Source: Olsenella_K absiana
Lineage (GTDB): Bacteria > Actinomycetota > Coriobacteriia > Coriobacteriales > Atopobiaceae
Length of the DNA: 64,000 nt
Assembly: GCF_036408855.1 (NCBI RefSeq)
Contig: NZ_JAZGJQ010000005.1
Coordinates: 62,001-126,000 of the forward strand
Direction of reading: 5' to 3'
A program made the position numbers and the translations under genes. Positions 8,282 through 20,195 of the stretch are shown here, piece after piece. The notes below the pieces were generated by a model. The model did no database searches and was not told the DNA's origin. It saw only the letters and a program-made list of their open reading frames with translations. The number at the start of each line of letters is the position of its first letter. The first letter of the stretch is position 1.

Positions 8282-9507
8282 CTGCGCCGACGCCTCCTCT
8301 TGGGTTGGGTCGGGGTTCCGGTCTCGAGAATCGCGTCGGCAAGCGGCTCGTCTCGCCAGAGCTGCGACATCATGCCGGGCCAGTAGGTCTGGAACGAGAG
8401 GTAGCTCTCGCTCGTGCGGGCGGCCCAGCTCTTTGCCTCGCCGCGGGACTTGAGCCAGATGTCGAAGTAGCGCTGCCGCTCGGGCCCGGCGATCGAGCGC
8501 AGGAGCGACGTGACGAAGATCTTGGTGCGGACGCCGGGCGAGATCCAGGGCCCCGGGTAGGGCATGAGGGACTCCGGCGTGACCTTGTGCAGGCCGATCC
8601 GGTGGTTGGCGACGTCGATCTTCTCGCACTCGTAGGTCCAGCGGTAGACGTCCTGCATGAACCTGCCGGCCTCCGAGGTGGACGGGGGCGGCAGGTGCTT
8701 GACGGCCCACTGGTTGTCGAACCACATGTCCATGCCGTTCATGCGCAGGTTGAAGAGGTAGTCGAGGTCCTCGCCGCGCGTGATGTAGGGGTCGAAGGCG
8801 ACGCGGCAGAAGGCGTCCGCATGGATCGCGAGGCAGCCGCCGCAGACGTAGTTGGACCGCGAGATCCTCGTCGACTGCTGGGCACGACGCATCCACTGGT
8901 TGAACTCCCGCTTCTTGGTCCACCAGTGGTCGCACCAGCGCTCGTTCTCCTCGTCAGCGAGGCAAGAGTCGTTGGCGTCGTAGAAGTAGCCGCTCTTGGC
9001 CGAGACGGGCAGGTCCTGACGGGTCAGCAGGCCCAGGCCGAAGACGCCGTCGACGAGGAAGTTTTCGTCGAGGGCGAGCTCGTCGTCGTCCATGAAGACC
9101 ACGACGTCGTGGCCGAGGGTGGCCGCAACGACGAGGCCCATGTTGCGGATCGCGCCGTAGCCGCGCAGAGAGACGGTCTCCCCCTCGAGGTTGGGGGCGA
9201 CGACGTGGAGGGCATTGATCACGTAGCCGGCCTCGCGGGGGCCGACGATGAGGGGGTTCAGGTTTGGGTGCGCCCTGCAGATGGCGTTGACGCGGGCACG
9301 GGCCGCCTCGGCGCAGGAGCTCGGGGCGACGAGCAGGACGATCACCCTGAGCACGCCCCGCACCTGCTCGAGCGACTCCAGGCAGGTCTCGAGCTCGGGG
9401 ACGGGCTTGGTGATCGGCGTCGCGTGGTCGTAGGAGCCGACCAGCGTCGACCCGTCGTCCGAGTCGTTCTCTTTCCAATACGTCGGGATGACGATTGCGG
9501 GATTCAA
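8278..9507 (-). CDS. Glycosyltransferase family 2-like protein
   Basis: A 409-residue cytosolic protein with a GT-A-like layout: the N-terminal AIVIPTYWKEN strand and the metal-binding VVFMDDDELALDENF segment, followed by a CGGCLAIHADAF loop and an RGEDLDYLF acceptor/base region. The C-terminus ends in a run of six arginines after prolines. The only start in a sensible place is TTG at 9507, because an in-frame stop lies two codons upstream; AGAAGGGG lies about 11 bases before it. The gene is first in an operon with the LytS/LytTR pair and overlaps the kinase gene by 4 bases. The sugar donor and acceptor are unknown. Confidence 0.78.
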   Translation of the reverse strand: MNPAIVIPTYWKENDSDDGSTLVGSYDHATPITKPVPELETCLESLEQVRGVLRVIVLLVAPSSCAEAARARVNAICRAHPNLNPLIVGPREAGYVINALHVVAPNLEGETVSLRGYGAIRNMGLVVAATLGHDVVVFMDDDELALDENFLVDGVFGLGLLTRQDLPVSAKSGYFYDANDSCLADEENERWCDHWWTKKREFNQWMRRAQQSTRISRSNYVCGGCLAIHADAFCRVAFDPYITRGEDLDYLFNLRMNGMDMWFDNQWAVKHLPPPSTSEAGRFMQDVYRWTYECEKIDVANHRIGLHKVTPESLMPYPGPWISPGVRTKIFVTSLLRSIAGPERQRYFDIWLKSRGEAKSWAARTSESYLSFQTYWPGMMSQLWRDEPLADAILETGTPTQPKRRRRRR

Positions 9508-9847
9508 CTTGAGCTAGGCCCCTTCTGAACTCGAAAGCCCGATTCTGCCCCTGACGCTCGCTGCGCTCTTCAGGACGCGACGGCTGCGTGGACCCGTCCG
9601 CGCGGCGGTGGCGGCGGGCGCGCCCGCCTCCAGAACACATAAATATATAGCAGAGGATACACCCAACGCGATAGGAAGGGTGGGGGCGCCCCGATGCGCA
9701 GCATAGCCTACAGACGCCACGTCACGCACCTGGTGGCGCACACCATGGCAGTCGCGCTCCCGAAACGAAGGAGGGGCCGGGAGGATCTCTCCTCCCGGCC
9801 CCTCGACGAACCTCGGGACGTCTACGCCCAAGCCCCTAGGCTATGGC
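9508..9847. other. Intergenic region between nifJ and the glycosyltransferase operon
   Basis: No convincing gene is present. An AT-rich patch at about 9637-9655 (TAAATATATAG) in otherwise G+C-rich sequence probably contains the minus-strand promoter of the glycosyltransferase/LytS/LytTR operon. A perfect 15-bp hairpin terminator for nifJ and a CCTAGGC/GCCTAGG inverted repeat at the nifJ stop fill the right end. Confidence 0.5.
9771..9804 (-). terminator. nifJ terminator hairpin
   Basis: GAGGGGCCGGGAGGA and TCCTCCCGGCCCCTC make a perfect 15-bp stem with a TCTC loop about 45 bases beyond the nifJ stop. On the minus strand the stem is followed by CTTCGTTTCG, which is only moderately T-rich. Confidence 0.75.
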
Positions 9848-13405
<3,558 letters not shown>

Positions 13406-13663
13406 ATCCTCTCCTTCGAAGCGATACGGTCCACCGAGGATCCGGTGGCTATCACGAGTTCATACCCCAGTAATCGGCCGGGGCCGCCTGTGCGCCATGC
13501 TCCCCACACAGTGCTTTCCACATGATACAGCAACCACACCCCCGCAATGCAGCGGGCACCGCGCCGGGGTATCCCGGCCAGGCCTCGAGGCGAGGTCGGA
13601 CGGGATGGGGCGCCGACGGGGCAGGCCGGGGCCGTCATGCCGCGCCGGCAAGGCGCCGGGAGG

Positions 13664-14326
13664 CTAGAGGCGCGCGGTCCTGTCGAGCAGGCGCTCGTAG
13701 CCCTGGGCGAACTTCAGCGCCCGCGCGCCGGAGGCGTCTCGGGCAGGCACGACGCCGTGCTCGTCCGAGACGAGGAAGACCTCCTCGTAGGCGGCGGGGT
13801 CGGCGGCCACCTCCTCGGCGAGGGCGTCGTCCCTCCTGACGGGGATCCCCAGCGTGCGGGCAAGGTCGCCCATCAGCGAGCCCGTGGCGGAGGCGGGGCG
13901 CTGCGGAGCCGCGCCCCACACGAGCGCATCCCCGGAGACGGCCCAGAGGGTCTCGGGGGCGACGCCGGTGCGCAGGGCCTCCACCTTGGAGGCGCGGGCG
14001 CGCTCGACGAGGGCCTCCGTCGTCGTCGACGCCAGCCCCTCGTAGGGCCCCACGCTCATCGCCGCCCGGCCCTTCTCGTCCACCACGAGCATGAGCACGC
14101 CGTCCGGATGCTCGGCCGCCCCGTCCGCGAGCGTCCACTCGATGTGCTGCTTGACCCAGGCGAGCAGCTGCGCCGAGAGGCGCGACCCCAGGACTGCGCG
14201 CTCCCCGAGGGCCCGCATGTGCCTGTTGGCCATCGGGAGCCGCGCGCCGGCGAGCCTCCACCTGCACACGAGCGCCGGCCTCCCCAGCTGGAAGCCCTCC
14301 TGCATGGCCTCGTCGACCTCTGACAT
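13664..14326 (-). CDS. Class IV aminotransferase-like protein, probably degenerate
   Basis: A 220-residue soluble protein. The C-terminal half follows the layout of fold-type IV PLP enzymes such as PabC/BCAT: ETLWAVSGDALVWG, then LARTLGIPVRRDD, then EEVFLVSDEHGVVPA with a final GYERLLDR helix. The glycine/Glu motif that normally precedes the catalytic region (EGTxSN-like) is not recognisable, and I cannot place the PLP-binding lysine, so activity is uncertain. The ATG giving MSEVDEAMQEGF has GGGAGGGG six bases upstream. It is divergent from the GNAT gene with a gap of 111 bases. Confidence 0.6.
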   Translation of the reverse strand: MSEVDEAMQEGFQLGRPALVCRWRLAGARLPMANRHMRALGERAVLGSRLSAQLLAWVKQHIEWTLADGAAEHPDGVLMLVVDEKGRAAMSVGPYEGLASTTTEALVERARASKVEALRTGVAPETLWAVSGDALVWGAAPQRPASATGSLMGDLARTLGIPVRRDDALAEEVAADPAAYEEVFLVSDEHGVVPARDASGARALKFAQGYERLLDRTARL

Positions 14327-14437
14327 ACGCCCCTCCCCCGCACCGGCCCGCGCCGGCGCCCAATCGCTACGATGTCTACCATGTACTTCGGTATACCCAC
14401 TCGGGGGCGCGGTCGCGCCCGAATCCAGGAGAGTCGA

Positions 14438-15139
14438 ATGTCGAGCACAAACCAGGCCCCCTCGCCGCTGCGAGGGGGATGCGACCCGCGTCGCGACAGG
14501 GTGGACGAGCAGGGCGGAGCAAGGCTGCGCCCCTTCGAGGAGCGCGACGTCGAGGCGCTCGCGCCCCTCCTCGCCGACCTCTGGTTCCCCGACGCCCCGA
14601 CCGCGCTCAAGGGCACCCTCGGCGCGGTCGAGCTCTGCCACCACCTCCTCCACCACGACTGGTCGCTCGTGGCCGAGAAGGACGGCGTCGCCGGCGGGGT
14701 CATCCTGTGCGCGAGCCGCGGGTCGGCGCCCCACTACAACCTCTGGCGCAGGCGCATCGACCTGCTCATGGCGACGCTGCCCGCGAGGGAGCGCTGGGAT
14801 GCGGCGACGACGGAGGGCATCGAGGTGCTCGAGCGCGAGCAGGCGCTCTCCGACCGGATCGCCGCGAGCGGGGAGCCCTACGCCGACGCCTCCGTCGAGC
14901 TCTTCGTGACGGCACCCGCGCTCAGGGGCAGGGGTGTGGGCGGGAGGCTCTTCTCCGCCGCGATCGACCACTTCAGGGAGACGGGAGCGCGGGGCTTCTA
15001 CCTCATGACCGACGACGGCTGCGACTTCGGCTTCTACGACCACGCGGGGATGCGCAGGGTCCGCACCGCGCCGCCGACCCCCACCTGCGGGATAGAGGTC
15101 TACGCCTACGCCAGCGCCCTCTTTGGGGAGGAGGGGTAG
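14438..15139 (+). CDS. GNAT-family N-acetyltransferase
   Basis: A 233-residue soluble protein. The acyl-CoA-binding motif A is clear: ELFVTAPALRGRGVGGRLFSAA at about residues 155-176, followed by FYLMTDDGCDFGFYDHAGM. The N-terminal third (LRPFEERDVEALAPLL) is the usual first strand and helix of the fold. The substrate cannot be told. ATG at 14438 is chosen because AGGAGAG lies 5 bases before it; an ATG 66 bases upstream has no ribosome-binding site. Its stop overlaps by one base the GTG start of the GluQ gene, suggesting coupled translation. Confidence 0.85.
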   Translation: MSSTNQAPSPLRGGCDPRRDRVDEQGGARLRPFEERDVEALAPLLADLWFPDAPTALKGTLGAVELCHHLLHHDWSLVAEKDGVAGGVILCASRGSAPHYNLWRRRIDLLMATLPARERWDAATTEGIEVLEREQALSDRIAASGEPYADASVELFVTAPALRGRGVGGRLFSAAIDHFRETGARGFYLMTDDGCDFGFYDHAGMRRVRTAPPTPTCGIEVYAYASALFGEEG

Positions 15140-16110
15140 TGGCCGGGAGGGACAGCGCGCACGGCGGCCCCGTCGGGCGCTTCGCCCCGACGCCCTCCGG
15201 TCGCATGCATGCGGGCAACGTCTTCTCGGCGCTCATGGGCTGGCTCGCGGTCCGCTCCGCGGGCGGGCGCGTCGTCCTGCGGATCGAGGACCTCGACCCC
15301 CGGGCGCAGGACCGCGAGGTCGCGGGCCTGCTCGTGGACGACCTCCGCTGGCTCGGGCTCGACTGGGACGAGGGCCCCTACTTCCAGTCCGACCGGGGCG
15401 GGCTCTACCTCGAGGCGCTGCGCGAGCTCGCCCCCCACACCTACCCGTGCTTCTGCACGAGGCAGGAGCTCCATGCCGCGAGCGCGCCCCACGCCTCGGA
15501 CGGCACCTACGTGTACCAGGGAACCTGTCGTGGCCTCTCGCCGAGCGAGGTCGCACGGCGCTCGCGCCTCCGCCCACCGGCCACGCGCCTGCGCGTCCCC
15601 GACGCCGAGGACCCTGCCGCCGAGGTGAGGTTTCGCGACCTCGTCTTCGGGGAGCGGCGGGAGAACCTCGCGCGCGACTGCGGGGACTTCATCGTGAGGC
15701 GCTCCGACGGGGTCATCGCCTACCAGCTGGCGGTCGTGGTGGACGACGCCCTCATGGGGGTCGACCTCGTCGTCCGCGGCAGCGACCTCCTCGGTTCGGT
15801 CGCGCGCCAGATGTACCTGCAGGACCTGCTGGGCTACTCCCATCCCCGCTACGCGCACGTGCCCCTCCTCATAACGCCCGAGGGACGTCGCCTCTCGAAG
15901 CGGGACCACGACCTCGACCTCGGCTACCTCCGCTCGCGCCTCGCCGGCCCCGAGCCGCTGATCGGCTGGCTCGCGTCCCTCGTGTCGCTCGCGGAGCCTG
16001 GCGAGGCCCTCTCGGCCGAGGCCCTTGTCGGCCGCTTCTCCTGGGACGCGCTGCGCGCCCACCCAGAGGACGTCGTCGTGGGCGACCTTCCGCAGATGTT
16101 GAAGTTGTGA
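15139..16110 (+). CDS. gluQ: Glutamyl-Q tRNA(Asp) synthetase (tRNA-anticodon-domain-less GluRS paralogue)
   Basis: A 323-residue class I synthetase-like protein consisting only of the catalytic half of GluRS. Motifs seen: the HIGH-like PSGRMHAGN, the acidic LRIEDLDPR, the zinc-binding pattern YPCFCTRQ followed by YQGTC, and a KMSKS-like RRLSKRDHD. There is no anticodon-binding domain, which fits the YadB/GluQ family that attaches glutamate to queuosine at position 34 of tRNA-Asp. Start is GTG at 15139 with GAGGAGGGG upstream, overlapping the GNAT stop. The tRNA-Ser promoter -35 box overlaps its stop codon. Confidence 0.9.
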   Translation: MAGRDSAHGGPVGRFAPTPSGRMHAGNVFSALMGWLAVRSAGGRVVLRIEDLDPRAQDREVAGLLVDDLRWLGLDWDEGPYFQSDRGGLYLEALRELAPHTYPCFCTRQELHAASAPHASDGTYVYQGTCRGLSPSEVARRSRLRPPATRLRVPDAEDPAAEVRFRDLVFGERRENLARDCGDFIVRRSDGVIAYQLAVVVDDALMGVDLVVRGSDLLGSVARQMYLQDLLGYSHPRYAHVPLLITPEGRRLSKRDHDLDLGYLRSRLAGPEPLIGWLASLVSLAEPGEALSAEALVGRFSWDALRAHPEDVVVGDLPQMLKL

Positions 16111-16133
16111 CTTTGTCCTCACTGGGGTATGAT
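16105..16133 (+). promoter_or_regulatory. Sigma-70-type promoter of tRNA-Ser
   Basis: TTGTGA (16105-16110) and TATGAT (16128-16133) are separated by 17 bases; the expected start point lies about 10 bases before the tRNA. The -35 box includes the gluQ stop codon. Confidence 0.7.
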
Positions 16134-16150
16134 GCTCAAGCATGTTGATT

Positions 16151-16241
16151 GGAGAGCTGACCGAGAGGCCGAAGGTGCTCGCCTGCTAAGCGAGTATAGG
16201 ACCAAATCCTATCTGGGGTTCGAATCCCCAGCTCTCCGCCA
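16151..16241 (+). tRNA. tRNA-Ser(GCT)
   Basis: A 91-base class II tRNA with encoded CCA. The acceptor stem GGAGAGC pairs with GCTCTCC. The anticodon stem CTCGC/GCGAG encloses CTGCTAA, giving anticodon GCT (codons AGC/AGU). The long variable arm (TAGGA...TCCTA) is characteristic of serine tRNA. Confidence 0.96.
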
Positions 16242-16250
16242 GTAAATGCA

Positions 16251-16285
16251 CCCGCCGGACCGTCAGGTCGGGCGGGTTTTTCCTT
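16251..16285 (+). terminator. tRNA-Ser terminator
   Basis: CCCGCC-G-GACC and GGTC-G-GGCGGG form a hairpin with a GTCA loop, followed by TTTTTCCTT. It is a typical intrinsic terminator. Confidence 0.85.
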
Positions 16286-16295
16286 ATCTTGGGCG

Positions 16296-17618
16296 CTATG
16301 CCCAGTCCGGGACCCTGACCGCCGGCGACCCCGGACCAAAGAGGTCCGTTCCGTCGAGCGCGGCCTCGTCGTAGGGAATCCCCGCAAGCCTCATCAGCGT
16401 GGGCGCCTCGTCGACGAGGCGCGCCCCGACGTAACGACCAGGCTCGACGCCCGGGCCAGCCACGACGAAGGGTGGGCGGGGCCCGCGCGATGGCAGGTGC
16501 CCGTGGGTGGAGACCGCGTAGCGGTAGTCCTCGCTGCCCGAGGCACACACGAGCTCGCCCGTGCAGTCCGCGCCGAAGGCGTGGTTGGGAGCCGCCTCCA
16601 TCATGAGGGCGAAGTCGCCCCCGGCGTGGTAGAGGCGGCGCGCCTCCTCGCGGGTGAGGACGCTGGTCACGAGCCCGTCCTCCACCAGGGGCGCGAGGGC
16701 CGCCCTCGCCTCCTCGAGCGCCCGGCCGTCCCGCGCGAAGAGCTGTGCGCTCACGCCGGCGCTCTGGACGTAGGCCCGCCATGAGCCTGGCACTCCGCCT
16801 GCGTCCAAGTCGATGAGGCCCGCCCGGGCGAGAAGGACGTTGGGGCAGATCTTGTAGTCCACGCGCAGGTGCCCGTGGTCACCGAGGATCACGAAGACGG
16901 TGTCGTCGAGGGTGCCTGCGCGGCGCATGGACTCGATGCAGCGTTGCACGAGGGAGTCGTGGAACCTGAGGGCGTCCTGGACCTGGGGGGAGTCCACGCC
17001 GCAGGAGTGACGCACGTGGTCGAGGTGGGCCTGGTGCGTGAGCAGCACGTCCGGCCTGCATCCCTCGATGACCTCCTCGCAGCAGGCCACGTCGAACTCG
17101 TCGAGGTAGGGCGTCGCGTTGTTGACCAAGAGGTCCTTGTGCCGCTCGTAGAGGGAGAAGCCGGCGGGCGAGCACCCCCGCCGGTAGACCTCGTCCAGAG
17201 CCTGGGGCAAGAGCTCGTCCCGCATCATCTGGGGGTCGCAGACCCAGACCTCGGGCACGTTCACGTCTATCGCGTCCGCCGCGGCCGTAACCGGCCATCC
17301 GACCGAGGCGCAGGTCCTCCCCGCCCTCTTGGCCCAGTCGAAGATGGTGGGGGCGCGTAGGCTCCCGTAGTCCCAGTACCACACCCGGTCGCCCGTAGCG
17401 GGATCGAGCAGCTGGTTGTGCGGCACCCCATGTCGGTCGGGCCAGCATCCGGTCATGATGCTCGCGTGGCATACGTAGGTCAGCGTCGGATAGACGGCGT
17501 ACACGTCCTCGAACATGGCGGCCCGCTCGAGCACCTGTGAGAAGCCTGGCAGCCTCCGTACGTCCGTGAGGTTGCTCGTGAAGAGCGCGTCGACGCTCAT
17601 GACAAATAGCCTGTGCAT
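16296..17618 (-). CDS. Nucleotide pyrophosphatase/phosphodiesterase-like (alkaline phosphatase superfamily) protein
   Basis: A 440-residue protein of the type I phosphodiesterase/alkaline phosphatase fold. The nucleophile segment YPTLTYVCHASIMTG supplies the active-site Thr/Ser, with N-terminal MSVDAL giving a metal Asp. Later metal motifs are LLTHQAHLDHVRH, VILGDHGH and a C-terminal STHGHLPS. There is no signal peptide, so it appears cytosolic, unlike many exported relatives. Substrate is not evident: nucleotide phosphodiesters or phosphonate-like compounds are possible. GGAGGGAAC directly precedes the ATG. It is convergent with the tRNA-Ser terminator and divergent from tRNA-Arg. Confidence 0.85.
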   Translation of the reverse strand: MHRLFVMSVDALFTSNLTDVRRLPGFSQVLERAAMFEDVYAVYPTLTYVCHASIMTGCWPDRHGVPHNQLLDPATGDRVWYWDYGSLRAPTIFDWAKRAGRTCASVGWPVTAAADAIDVNVPEVWVCDPQMMRDELLPQALDEVYRRGCSPAGFSLYERHKDLLVNNATPYLDEFDVACCEEVIEGCRPDVLLTHQAHLDHVRHSCGVDSPQVQDALRFHDSLVQRCIESMRRAGTLDDTVFVILGDHGHLRVDYKICPNVLLARAGLIDLDAGGVPGSWRAYVQSAGVSAQLFARDGRALEEARAALAPLVEDGLVTSVLTREEARRLYHAGGDFALMMEAAPNHAFGADCTGELVCASGSEDYRYAVSTHGHLPSRGPRPPFVVAGPGVEPGRYVGARLVDEAPTLMRLAGIPYDEAALDGTDLFGPGSPAVRVPDWA

Positions 17619-17751
17619 GTTCCCTCCGCTCCCATCTTACGCAATTGGGGGTTCCCCCTCGCGCGACTGGACCTCAGCTGCTCTGACGCCCCCTTCTACC
17701 TCACGTTTTTCTCTATCCCTCAAATTTTTCTCAAAAAGGAGAAAAAAGTCC

Positions 17752-17780
17752 TTGACTCATCCAGGCCCGACTGGCATAGT
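17752..17780 (+). promoter_or_regulatory. Sigma-70-type promoter of tRNA-Arg(ACG)
   Basis: TTGACT (17752-17757) and CATAGT (17775-17780) are spaced by 17 bases; the tRNA starts 12 bases further on. Confidence 0.75.
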
Positions 17781-17792
17781 AAATAGCCGCAA

Positions 17793-17869
17793 GCGGCCTT
17801 ACCTCAGCTGGATAGAGGAACTGACTACGAATCAGTCTGTCGCGGGTTCGAATCCCTCAGGCCGCACCA
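17793..17869 (+). tRNA. tRNA-Arg(ACG)
   Basis: A 77-base tRNA with encoded CCA. Acceptor GCGGCCT pairs with AGGCCGC; anticodon loop CTACGAA between ACTGA and TCAGT gives ACG, which would be edited to ICG. One oddity is a C-U mismatch in the T-stem (GCGGG against CCCTC). Confidence 0.93.
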
Positions 17870-17878
17870 GAACTTCGA

Positions 17879-17906
17879 AGGAGCCCCGAAAGGGGCTCCT
17901 TTTTTA
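17879..17906 (+). terminator. tRNA-Arg(ACG) terminator
   Basis: AGGAGCCCC-GAAA-GGGGCTCCT followed by TTTTTTA: a perfect 9-bp stem with a GAAA tetraloop and T-run. Confidence 0.95.
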
Positions 17907-17937
17907 TCAAAAGACCAAAGAGGCACCCGCCCCCCAG

Positions 17938-18366
17938 CTAGACTAGCCTCAGGTGGCCCTCCTCCCCTCCGAAGCCGTTGACCGCATGGTATGAGACGCC
18001 GGCGCCCCTGCAGTCATTGAGGTAGCCGTAGCGCACGCCCTCCCGGTCGAGCAGGTCCATGAGATCGCTCAGGAAGAACCCTGTCGCCCCGAACCAGATA
18101 CGCAACTGGCAGACCAGGTCCCCTGCGTCCTCGGGCGAGTCCGCCGCGCCGAGAAGGCGGGCGCACCTCTCGTAGTCTCTCTCGGCGAGGGTTATCTGGT
18201 GGAAGTGGGCGTCCGTCCCGAAGACACACATCGTCAGCTCGCCTCGTGTAATCTCCCCGACGCCAAGGCCGCCGGGCTCCTCGAAGCCAAAGACCCTCCT
18301 CGTCTCGTCCCCGTCATCGACCTCCAAGAGCGTGTAGCCCTTGTGCTCCTGCGGATAGCCTCCCAT
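17938..18366 (-). CDS. Conserved hypothetical protein
   Basis: A 142-residue soluble, slightly acidic protein that I do not recognise. It has no signal peptide, membrane segment or known motif; notable stretches are RVFGFEEPGGLGVGE, FGTDAHFHQITLAERDYERC and LLDREGVRYGYLND. The last suggests a small regulatory or enzyme-like alpha/beta domain. The ATG has GGGAGGC about 5 bases upstream. It sits alone between two tRNA genes, on the strand opposite to both. Confidence 0.7.
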   Translation of the reverse strand: MGGYPQEHKGYTLLEVDDGDETRRVFGFEEPGGLGVGEITRGELTMCVFGTDAHFHQITLAERDYERCARLLGAADSPEDAGDLVCQLRIWFGATGFFLSDLMDLLDREGVRYGYLNDCRGAGVSYHAVNGFGGEEGHLRLV

Positions 18367-18503
18367 GATTGCCTCCCATCCCCTGTGATGGGAACAATTG
18401 TACTACTCCATGAGCGCTATGGGAACACCTGTTCTTGTCTTTTCTAGAATCGAGAATGGGGTGACCGCTCAGAGATGGACAGACCGTGAATTAAAATTGG
18501 GGC

Positions 18504-18531
18504 TTGCGCGCGGACGAGTCTTTGGTAAAGT
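18504..18531 (+). promoter_or_regulatory. Promoter of tRNA-Ala
   Basis: TTGCGC (18504-18509) and TAAAGT (18526-18531) are spaced by 16 bases; the tRNA begins 21 bases downstream of the -10 box. Confidence 0.55.
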
Positions 18532-18551
18532 ATCTACCGCACCAACTGATT

Positions 18552-18627
18552 GGGGAATTAGCTCAGCTGGGAGAGCGCATGACTGGCAGTCATGAGGTCA
18601 GGGGTTCGAATCCCCTATTCTCCACCA
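18552..18627 (+). tRNA. tRNA-Ala(GGC)
   Basis: A 76-base tRNA with encoded CCA. Acceptor GGGGAAT/ATTCTCC has one G-U pair at position 3 (G3:U70), the alanine identity element. Anticodon stem CATGA/TCATG encloses CTGGCAG, giving GGC. Confidence 0.96.
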
Positions 18628-18636
18628 TGAATCTTC

Positions 18637-18659
18637 GGCCCGGGTATCCGGGCCTTTTT
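18637..18659 (+). terminator. tRNA-Ala terminator
   Basis: GGCCCGG-GTAT-CCGGGCC followed by TTTTT. Confidence 0.93.
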
Positions 18660-18831
18660 CTTTAGACAAGAAGTAGTCGCGACGCCGATGCCTGTGCGGA
18701 CCCCGCCGGGAGGGCCTCCCTCGCGCGTCGGCGGCGGCGCCTGCCAGCGCGTAACGGCTCGAGGGGGAGGCCCGGCTCGACGCCAGGCCTCCCCCTCGCT
18801 CTTCTCGCGCTGCCTTGCGATAGCGGTTCCG

Positions 18832-20118
18832 CTACGCGATGGGCTTGATGACCTCCATGCCGCGCATGTAGGGGCGCAGGACCTCGGGCACCGTGATGGA
18901 GCCGTCGGGGTTCTGGTAGTTCTCCATGATCGCGGCCATGGTGCGACCGACCGCGAGGCCGGAGCCATTCAGGGTGTGCACGAGGCGCGTGCCCTTGAAC
19001 TCCTTGGGGTCCTTGTAGCGGATGTTCGCACGACGCGCCTGGAAGTCCCAGCAGTTGGAGCAGGAGGAGATCTCCTTGTAGGCGTTGTAGCTCGGCAGCC
19101 AGACCTCGAGGTCATAGCACTTGGTGGCGGAGAAGCCGATGTCGCCGGTGCAGAGCGTGACGACGTGGTACGGGAGCTTGAGGAGCTGGAGCATGCGCTC
19201 GGCCTCGGCGACCATGGACTCGAGCTGGTTCATGGAGTCCTCGGGCTTGGCGAACTTGACCATCTCGACCTTGTCGAACTCGTGCACGCGGATGATGCCG
19301 CGCGTGTCGCGTCCCGCGGAGCCGGCCTCCTCGCGAAAGCAGGGCGTGAACGCCGTGTACCACAGGGGCAGGTCGTCACCGGAGAGGATCTCGTCACGAT
19401 GGATGTTGGTGAGCATGACCTCGGCCGTCGGGATGAGGTACATGCCGCCGCTCACGTGATAGAGGTCCTCGTCGAACTTGGGCAGCTGGCCGGTGCCGAA
19501 AAGGCTGTCGTAGTTGGTGATGACGGGAGGCCACCACTCCTTGAAGCCGGCCTTGACGTGCTCGTCGACGAAGAAGTTGATAAGGGCGCGCTCCATCAGG
19601 GCACCAGCGCCCCCGAGCAGGTAGAAGCGGGTACCGGCAAGCTTGATGCCACGCTCGAAGTCGATCATGCCGGTCGCGGGGCCGAGGTCCCAGTGGGCCT
19701 TGGGCTCGAAGTCGAACGTCGTGGGCTCGCCCCAGCGGCGCACCTCGGGGTTGTCGGAGTCGTCCTTGCCGTAGGGCACGGACTCGTGCGGGATGTTGGG
19801 GATGGCGGCGACGAGGTCGAAGAGCTCCTTCTCGACGGCACCGCGCTTCTCGTTGAGCTCGTCCATGCGGTCCTTGTTGGCCTTGACCTTGGCCTTTGCG
19901 GCCTCGGCCTCGTCCTTCTTGCCCTCGCGCATGAGCTGGCCGATCTGCTTGGAGACGGCGTTGCGCTCCGCCTGGATCTTCTCCACCTCGACGATGACGG
20001 TGCGGCGCTCCTCGTCGAGCTCGAAGAACCTCTCACGGTCCCAGTGCGCGTTCTGGCGCGACGCGCAGGACTTGTCCACGACGTCGGGATTCTCTCGTAC
20101 AAACTTAATGTCGAGCAT
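18832..20118 (-). CDS. serS: Serine--tRNA ligase
   Basis: A 428-residue class II aminoacyl-tRNA synthetase that charges tRNA-Ser (and would also provide the substrate for selenocysteine tRNA). The N-terminal 110 residues form the long charged helical arm (coiled coil) that contacts the tRNA variable arm. Catalytic motif 2 is seen in FTPCFREEAGSAGRDTRG and motif 3 in NGSGLAVGRTMAAIMEN. The start is ATG giving MLDIKFVRENPD, the standard family N-terminus. A tRNA-Ser gene is only 2.6 kb away. The promoter region is shared with the divergent small membrane protein and contains a perfect palindrome. I see no T-box. Confidence 0.97.
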   Translation of the reverse strand: MLDIKFVRENPDVVDKSCASRQNAHWDRERFFELDEERRTVIVEVEKIQAERNAVSKQIGQLMREGKKDEAEAAKAKVKANKDRMDELNEKRGAVEKELFDLVAAIPNIPHESVPYGKDDSDNPEVRRWGEPTTFDFEPKAHWDLGPATGMIDFERGIKLAGTRFYLLGGAGALMERALINFFVDEHVKAGFKEWWPPVITNYDSLFGTGQLPKFDEDLYHVSGGMYLIPTAEVMLTNIHRDEILSGDDLPLWYTAFTPCFREEAGSAGRDTRGIIRVHEFDKVEMVKFAKPEDSMNQLESMVAEAERMLQLLKLPYHVVTLCTGDIGFSATKCYDLEVWLPSYNAYKEISSCSNCWDFQARRANIRYKDPKEFKGTRLVHTLNGSGLAVGRTMAAIMENYQNPDGSITVPEVLRPYMRGMEVIKPIA

Positions 20119-20195
20119 AAGCTCCCCTTCTCGGCGGGGGTGCGGCTTTCACGCACCTTGTGATAGCACCGTCTTGGTTCCGTTACACTTGATGA

